From Planctomycetota bacterium (GTDB taxonomy: Bacteria; Planctomycetota; Planctomycetia; Planctomycetales; Planctomycetaceae), in the NCBI GenBank assembly GCA_023429275.1, contig JAEYWB010000437.1:1-10437 (forward strand): 10,437 nt of DNA, given 5' to 3'. Position 1 is the first letter of the stretch; every line of letters starts with the position of its first letter. Under the pieces are notes generated by a model, which saw only the letters and a list, made by a program, of their open reading frames with translations, did not search any database and was not told where the DNA came from. A program made the position numbers and the translations under genes. Below are positions 6,953 through 10,437 of the stretch, piece by piece.

Positions 6953-7662
6953 GATCCCTCCTTGCTGGAATACGGGCGTGCCGGAATTCCGATAACGGTG
7001 GTGTCGGGCGGGACGTCGCGGGTCACGACCGCTCCCGCTCCTACGATCGCGCGCGGGCCAATTGTCACGCCCGGCCGGACGCAGGCGCCGGCACCGATGA
7101 AGGCTTCCTTGCCAACCGAGACGTTCCCTGCCAGGACTGCGCCGCTTGCCACGTGAACATGATCGCCGAGGCGGCAATCGTGCTCCACGATTGCCCCGGT
7201 GTTGACGAGAACGTTGTCGCCCAGGTGTGCGTCGGCCGAGAGGACGGCCCGGGCCAGGATCGTGCAACCGCTACGCCGCGGGCGATGCGACCAGGGAGAA
7301 ACGACCGCCGAAGGATGGATCGATTCGACAACCTCGAATGACCGGCTCCGCAGTTGCTCCCAGATCCGCTTGCGGGCGAGGGTGTTGCGGGCGGTGCCCA
7401 CGCCGATGAAGGCGTGGCGGATTCCATCGTTCCAGAGCCGTTCGAGTTCCTCGTCGCCACCGAGAACCGGAATCCCCAGGATGTGCGTCCCGGTCAGGCC
7501 CGGAGAGGTGTCAAGCAGCCCGTGGACCGTCACGAGCCCGCAGGTCTGCAGGCAGTCGATGACGACCTTGGCGTGGCCTCCCGCACCGATTCCGACGACG
7601 GGGATCCTCCCCGCCCCGGACCGGTCAGGCGGCGCGGGCGATGGTGGAGGGGACGAGGTCAT
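6928..7662 (-). CDS. NeuD/PglD-type sugar acyltransferase, possibly locally frameshifted
   Basis: This 244-residue protein has the two-part NeuD/PglD layout. Residues 20-110 are a Rossmann-like sugar-nucleotide domain opening with VVGIGAGGHAKVV (22-34). Residues about 115-230 are a left-handed beta-helix of hexapeptide repeats. NTGAIVEHDCRLGDHVHV (154-171) carries the likely catalytic His161 and the cofactor-side His170. The end, PPDTTVIGIPARP, is typical of the family. The family includes O-acetyltransferases of sialic acid and N-acetyltransferases of 4-amino sugars; here the 4-amino group made by the LegC-like enzyme makes the N-acetyltransferase (LegH) role the likelier one. Residues 124-131 (WSHRPRRS) break the helix pattern, while another frame there encodes a proper hexapeptide (see findings). 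The N-terminus is a Pro/Ser-rich leader inside the 38-bp overlap with neuC; no other in-frame ATG, GTG or TTG lies near the Rossmann motif. The 3' end overlaps the next gene by 25 bp. Confidence 0.88.
   Translation of the reverse strand: MTSSPPPSPAPPDRSGAGRIPVVGIGAGGHAKVVIDCLQTCGLVTVHGLLDTSPGLTGTHILGIPVLGGDEELERLWNDGIRHAFIGVGTARNTLARKRIWEQLRSRSFEVVESIHPSAVVSPWSHRPRRSGCTILARAVLSADAHLGDNVLVNTGAIVEHDCRLGDHVHVASGAVLAGNVSVGKEAFIGAGACVRPGVTIGPRAIVGAGAVVTRDVPPDTTVIGIPARPYSSKEGSWTIRADS
6957..6963 (-). promoter_or_regulatory. Ribosome binding site of the ptmE-like gene
   Basis: AAGGAGG on the minus strand, 4 nt before the ATG at 6952, is the strongest Shine-Dalgarno match I saw in the window. It lies inside the 3' end of the NeuD-like gene. 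It fixes the start of the nucleotidyltransferase and argues against the longer upstream open frame being used. Confidence 0.75.
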
Positions 7663-8800
7663 GGAAGGCTTTGCGGGGAAGGAGGCTGAGCTCCAGACGT
7701 TTGAGGATGTCGACGATCCGCGCCGCGGCGCGGCCGTCGCCGTAGATGTTCTCGAGGTTGTCGAGCGAGCCCCGGAACGACGGGCTCAGGGCCCGCTCGA
7801 TCGCCGCGGCGATCTCCTGGGTATCGTTGGTCGCTTGTATGACATTGGCGGGCTGCGGCCGTCCGTGCTGCCGCGTGCCGACGTTGACGACCGGAAGACG
7901 GAAGGAGGCCGCCTCGATGATTCCCGAGGAGGAATTGCCGACCATCGCCCGGGCCCGGCTCATCAGGCTGAAGTAGCCCCGGCTCCCGAGGTTGACGACC
8001 GCTTTGGCCCGCGGGTTCCGGCGGACGAACTCATCGATTCGGGCGATGATCACCTGGCCGCTCGTGTCCGAGTTCGGGTAAGTGAAGACGATCGGAAGAT
8101 CGAATCGGGCGAGGGCTTCGAGCAGCCGGGTGATCTGGGAATCGGTCTCCTGGAACTCCTGCGTCACCGGGTGGAACGTCACGGCGATCGGGGGTGTCTC
8201 GAGCGAGATTCCGAACTGTTCGTGGAACTCCTCCTCGGAGAAGAGGGGCGTCTCCAGGATCGCATCGAGCCCCGGCGCGCCGGTGACGTGGACCCGCGCC
8301 GGCGGCTCGCCAAGCTGAATCACCCGGCGGGCAAAGTCGGCGGTGGAGACACAGTGAACGTGGGCCAGTTTCGTGATGCAGTGCCGGGCGGCGTCGTCGA
8401 TCGCCCCCTCGGTTACTTCGCCGCCGTGGACGTGGACGATCGGAATGCGGAACGGAAGGGCCGCGACCGCCGCCGCGAGGGTTTCCGTCCGGTCCCCCAG
8501 GAGAAGGAGGACTTCCGGCGTCGCGCGGGCGAAGGCCTGCGAAAACCCCAGGACGGTCAGGCCCATCGACTGGGCGACCGCCTGCGGCGTGTCGGACGAG
8601 AGAAGGGAGTCGATCCGTTCCCGGATCGGGTAACCATCCTCCTCGATCTGTCGGACCGACAGACCGTAGGCGGGAGAGAGGTGCATCCCGGTGACCATCA
8701 CCTCGAGACGCAGATCGGCGTCGGCCGCGATCCGACGGAGGATCGGGCGGAGGATTCCGTAGTCGGAGCGGGCCCCGGTGACGGCGGTGATTGTCCTCAT
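7625..8800 (-). CDS. neuC: Hydrolysing NDP-HexNAc 2-epimerase (NeuC/LegG family)
   Basis: This 391-residue enzyme has the two-Rossmann (GT-B-like) fold of hydrolysing UDP-GlcNAc 2-epimerases, which invert C2 and release the nucleotide to give the free sugar used by NeuB. Visible family motifs are TGARSDYG (8-15), LGDR (101-104), HVHGGE (123-128), EGAIDDAARH (131-140), HP (210-211), YPNSD (241-245), GNSSSG (288-293) for nucleotide phosphate binding, and VNVGTRQHGRP (305-315). SDYG and the GxxDD..RH block point to the NeuC/LegG branch rather than the non-hydrolysing WecB branch. With LegB- and LegC-like genes beside it, the substrate is probably a GDP- or UDP-linked 2,4-diacetamido-trideoxy sugar (LegG role), but sequence alone does not separate this from NeuC. 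The ATG at 8800 makes an ATGA overlap with neuB and has GAGG 8 nt upstream (8809-8812). The 3' end overlaps the next gene by 38 bp. Confidence 0.93.
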   Translation of the reverse strand: MRTITAVTGARSDYGILRPILRRIAADADLRLEVMVTGMHLSPAYGLSVRQIEEDGYPIRERIDSLLSSDTPQAVAQSMGLTVLGFSQAFARATPEVLLLLGDRTETLAAAVAALPFRIPIVHVHGGEVTEGAIDDAARHCITKLAHVHCVSTADFARRVIQLGEPPARVHVTGAPGLDAILETPLFSEEEFHEQFGISLETPPIAVTFHPVTQEFQETDSQITRLLEALARFDLPIVFTYPNSDTSGQVIIARIDEFVRRNPRAKAVVNLGSRGYFSLMSRARAMVGNSSSGIIEAASFRLPVVNVGTRQHGRPQPANVIQATNDTQEIAAAIERALSPSFRGSLDNLENIYGDGRAAARIVDILKRLELSLLPRKAFHDLVPSTIARAA

Positions 8801-9849
8801 GACACCATCCTCAGCGTCAGGAGTGTCCCTTCGGGGATCGCCTCGCGAGCGGTCAGGCCGACGATCTGCGGCAGCATCGTCGGAGCGAGGCCGGTGCCGG
8901 GTCGGCGGGCCATCAGGTCATCGAAGCGGAGAACATGTCCCGCGGGGATCGGCCGGGCTGTCACGAGACTCCGGCGGGCAACCGCCGCAGTTCCGGCCTC
9001 GGAGGGGGTCGGGACCTTGCGCCCGGTCCCGAGAGCCGACTCGATCATCCGGATCCCGGTGACGAGTTGCTTCAGTTCCGTAGGCTCGGAGGATGCACGG
9101 TGATCGGGGCCGGGGAGACTGCGGTCGAGTGTGAAATGCTTCTCGATGACGCACGCCCCGAGAGCCGCCGCCGCGAGCGAGACCTCATTGCCGAGCGTGT
9201 GGTCCGAATAGCCGACGGGGTATCCGAAGGCCGCTGCCATCGTCGTCATCGCGCGGAGATTGGTCTCGGCGGGATCGGCGGGATAGCAGCTGACACAGTG
9301 CAGGATCGCGAGCTTCTCGATCCCCGCCTGTTCGAGAGTCCGGACGCAGGCTTCGACATCGGCCAGGGTACACATCCCGGTCGAGAGGAGAATCGGCTTC
9401 TGCTTCGCCGCCAGGTGCTGAACGAGAGGAAGATTCGTGACTTCGCCCGACGGGATCTTGATCGCCTCCATCCCTTCGCTGTCGAGGAAGTCGGCGCTTT
9501 CGTGATCGAATGGAGTCGAGAGGAACCGGACTCCGCGGTCGCGGCAGTGGGCCATGATCGCACGGTGGTCCGACTCGGAAAGTTCCAGCCGCCGAAGCAT
9601 CTCGGCCTGCGATTCGACGCGGCCGGTGTTGCGGGCCTGGTACTCGGCCTGCTTCGCTCCGGCGGTGACGAGCTTGTCGGCCCGGAACGTCTGGAACTTG
9701 ACCGCGTCCGCCCCGGCCTCGGCGGCGACATCGACAAGCTGCCGCGCGAGATCAAGCGACCCGTTGTGGTTCACGCCCGCTTCGGCGATGACAAAGCAGG
9801 GATGCCCGCGGCCGATGACCCGTTCGCCAATCGAGAAGGAGTTCAGCAT
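8797..9849 (-). CDS. neuB: Nonulosonic acid synthase (NeuB/LegI family)
   Basis: This 350-residue cytosolic enzyme condenses phosphoenolpyruvate with a six-carbon sugar to make a nine-carbon 2-keto-3-deoxy acid. With this gene set the sugar is probably 2,4-diacetamido-2,4,6-trideoxymannose, giving legionaminic acid; N-acetylmannosamine, giving Neu5Ac, is the alternative. Residues 1-280 form the NeuB TIM barrel: FVIAEAGVNHNG (19-30), KFQTF (51-55), STPFD (111-115), IPSGE (132-136), LHC (184-186), YSDHT (214-218) and EKHFTLD (236-242), which carries a metal-binding His, then PGPDH (246-250). Residues about 290-350 are the SAF (antifreeze-like) domain, with RRPGTG near 315-320 where the family's substrate-contacting Arg lies. 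The length is normal. I chose the ATG at 9849 because FVIAEAG then falls at the usual distance, a GGAGG (9859-9863) lies 9 nt upstream, and it overlaps the previous stop. It overlaps neuC by 4 bp (ATGA). Confidence 0.95.
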   Translation of the reverse strand: MLNSFSIGERVIGRGHPCFVIAEAGVNHNGSLDLARQLVDVAAEAGADAVKFQTFRADKLVTAGAKQAEYQARNTGRVESQAEMLRRLELSESDHRAIMAHCRDRGVRFLSTPFDHESADFLDSEGMEAIKIPSGEVTNLPLVQHLAAKQKPILLSTGMCTLADVEACVRTLEQAGIEKLAILHCVSCYPADPAETNLRAMTTMAAAFGYPVGYSDHTLGNEVSLAAAALGACVIEKHFTLDRSLPGPDHRASSEPTELKQLVTGIRMIESALGTGRKVPTPSEAGTAAVARRSLVTARPIPAGHVLRFDDLMARRPGTGLAPTMLPQIVGLTAREAIPEGTLLTLRMVS

Positions 9850-10437
9850 GCGGTCCACCCTCCGTCGACGACGATGTTCTGTCCGGTCACGTAGGCCGAG
9901 AGGTCGCTCGCCAGGTAGGCGACCGCCCCTTTGAAGTCTTCTTCTGTCGCCATCCGGCCGAGGGGTGTGCCGGCACGGTACTTCTGCTGGAACGACTCGG
10001 GCTGTCCCCGCTCGACACCCCCTGGCGTAATCGCGTTGACGCGAATGTCGGGGGCGAGCGTGGTCGAGAGCCAGCGGGTCAGCTGCAGCAGTCCCCCCTT
10101 GCTCGCCGCATAGGCTGCCGGGTTGGCCATCGCAGTCCCGGCGTACAGGTGGTACTGCGGCGCCACGAGACCGTTGATGGACGCAACGTTGATGACGCTG
10201 CCAAGCCCCGATTTTCGAAGGGCCGGAGCACACATCTGGGTGAGAGCGAACGGGACGGTCAGGTTGACGTCGACCGCCTTCCGCCAGGTGTCGACCGACT
10301 GCCGCTCGAAATCGGTCGCCCAGCCGGGGAGGTTCGAGGTTCCGACAAAGGCGGCACAGTGGACGAGGATGTCGAGCCGGCCGTCTCGCCATCCGAGCGT
10401 CCTGTCACACGCTTCTCGCACGGCCATGTCGCTTGCC
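9843..10437 (-). CDS. PtmA-like short-chain dehydrogenase/reductase (5' end outside window)
   Basis: The last 197 residues of a short-chain dehydrogenase/reductase are visible. The reading frame stays open to the window edge, and the N-terminal TGxxxGxG cofactor loop is missing, so the start lies beyond 10437; the ATG at 10427 is internal. In the visible part, VHCAA replaces the usual NNAG, the structural Asn is in DVNLT, the catalytic Ser is in INVASING, and YAASK supplies Tyr109 and Lys113 (fragment numbering). The end VTGQNIVVDGGW is the standard SDR C-terminus. The stretch YAGTAMANPAAY just before the active-site Tyr resembles, from memory, the YEGTxMTxP stretch of PtmA-type proteins in flagellin-glycosylation and legionaminate loci. 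The neighbouring nonulosonate genes support that assignment. The stop overlaps the neuB start by 7 bp, so the two are probably translationally coupled. The exact reaction of PtmA-type enzymes is not clear to me; substrate unknown. Confidence 0.85.
   Translation of the reverse strand, partial: ASDMAVREACDRTLGWRDGRLDILVHCAAFVGTSNLPGWATDFERQSVDTWRKAVDVNLTVPFALTQMCAPALRKSGLGSVINVASINGLVAPQYHLYAGTAMANPAAYAASKGGLLQLTRWLSTTLAPDIRVNAITPGGVERGQPESFQQKYRAGTPLGRMATEEDFKGAVAYLASDLSAYVTGQNIVVDGGWTAC

Noticed and set aside
6953..7267. Upstream extension of the nucleotidyltransferase open frame
   Set aside because: The extra residues are Arg/Gly-rich, overlap the beta-helix of the NeuD-like gene, and lie before the strong AAGGAGG at 6957-6963.
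7199..9103. Long plus-strand open frame of 634 codons opposite neuC, neuB and the NeuD-like gene
   Set aside because: It runs antisense across three overlapping genes with intact motifs and shows no domain of its own.
9850..10392. Upstream extension of the neuB open frame
   Set aside because: It is the wrong frame of the SDR gene; NeuB begins at the ATG at 9849, with the family's usual N-terminus and a GGAGG upstream.

Overview
The window is GC-rich bacterial DNA carrying ten genes, all read from the minus strand (right to left). They form one tight, probably co-transcribed surface-glycan locus. Seven junctions overlap or are separated by a single base; the two real gaps are 111 bp and 132 bp. 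The intergenic DNA holds degenerate phrase-like repeats and a 52-bp palindrome of a style I associate with Planctomycetota. That, together with the GC-rich coding, makes a planctomycete my best guess, but nothing in the window (no rRNA, no marker protein) proves it.

In transcription order, 10437 to 5882 encodes: a PtmA-like short-chain dehydrogenase whose N-terminus lies outside the window, a NeuB/LegI nonulosonate synthase, a NeuC/LegG hydrolysing 2-epimerase, a NeuD/PglD-type acyltransferase, and a PtmE-like sugar-1-phosphate nucleotidyltransferase with two CBS motifs. Next come a LegB-like NDP-sugar 4,6-dehydratase (4896-5885) and a LegC-like PLP aminotransferase (3594-4784). Together these match the GDP-sugar route to N,N'-diacetyl-legionaminic acid, a bacterial sialic-acid-like nonulosonic acid known from Campylobacter. 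The expected flow is: sugar-1-P to GDP-sugar (PtmE), 4,6-dehydration (LegB), 4-amination (LegC), 4-N-acetylation (NeuD-like protein in the LegH role), 2-epimerisation with release of the nucleotide (LegG), and condensation with phosphoenolpyruvate (LegI). The CMP-activating enzyme (LegF/NeuA) is not here and should lie upstream of position 10437.

The left part (2068-3461) adds an HpcH/HpaI-type aldolase of unknown role and a small PglC-like phosphoglycosyl transferase that would start a glycan on undecaprenyl phosphate. A 599-residue AsnB-type glutamine amidotransferase (267-2066) follows, and in this setting it more likely amidates a sugar carboxylate than makes free asparagine. Positions 1-266 are non-coding.

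Points worth a second look are the aldolase, a likely pair of compensating frameshifts inside the NeuD-like gene, the palindrome beyond asnB, and the short tandem repeats before the aldolase gene. There is no sign of a CRISPR array, mobile element, tRNA or rRNA.
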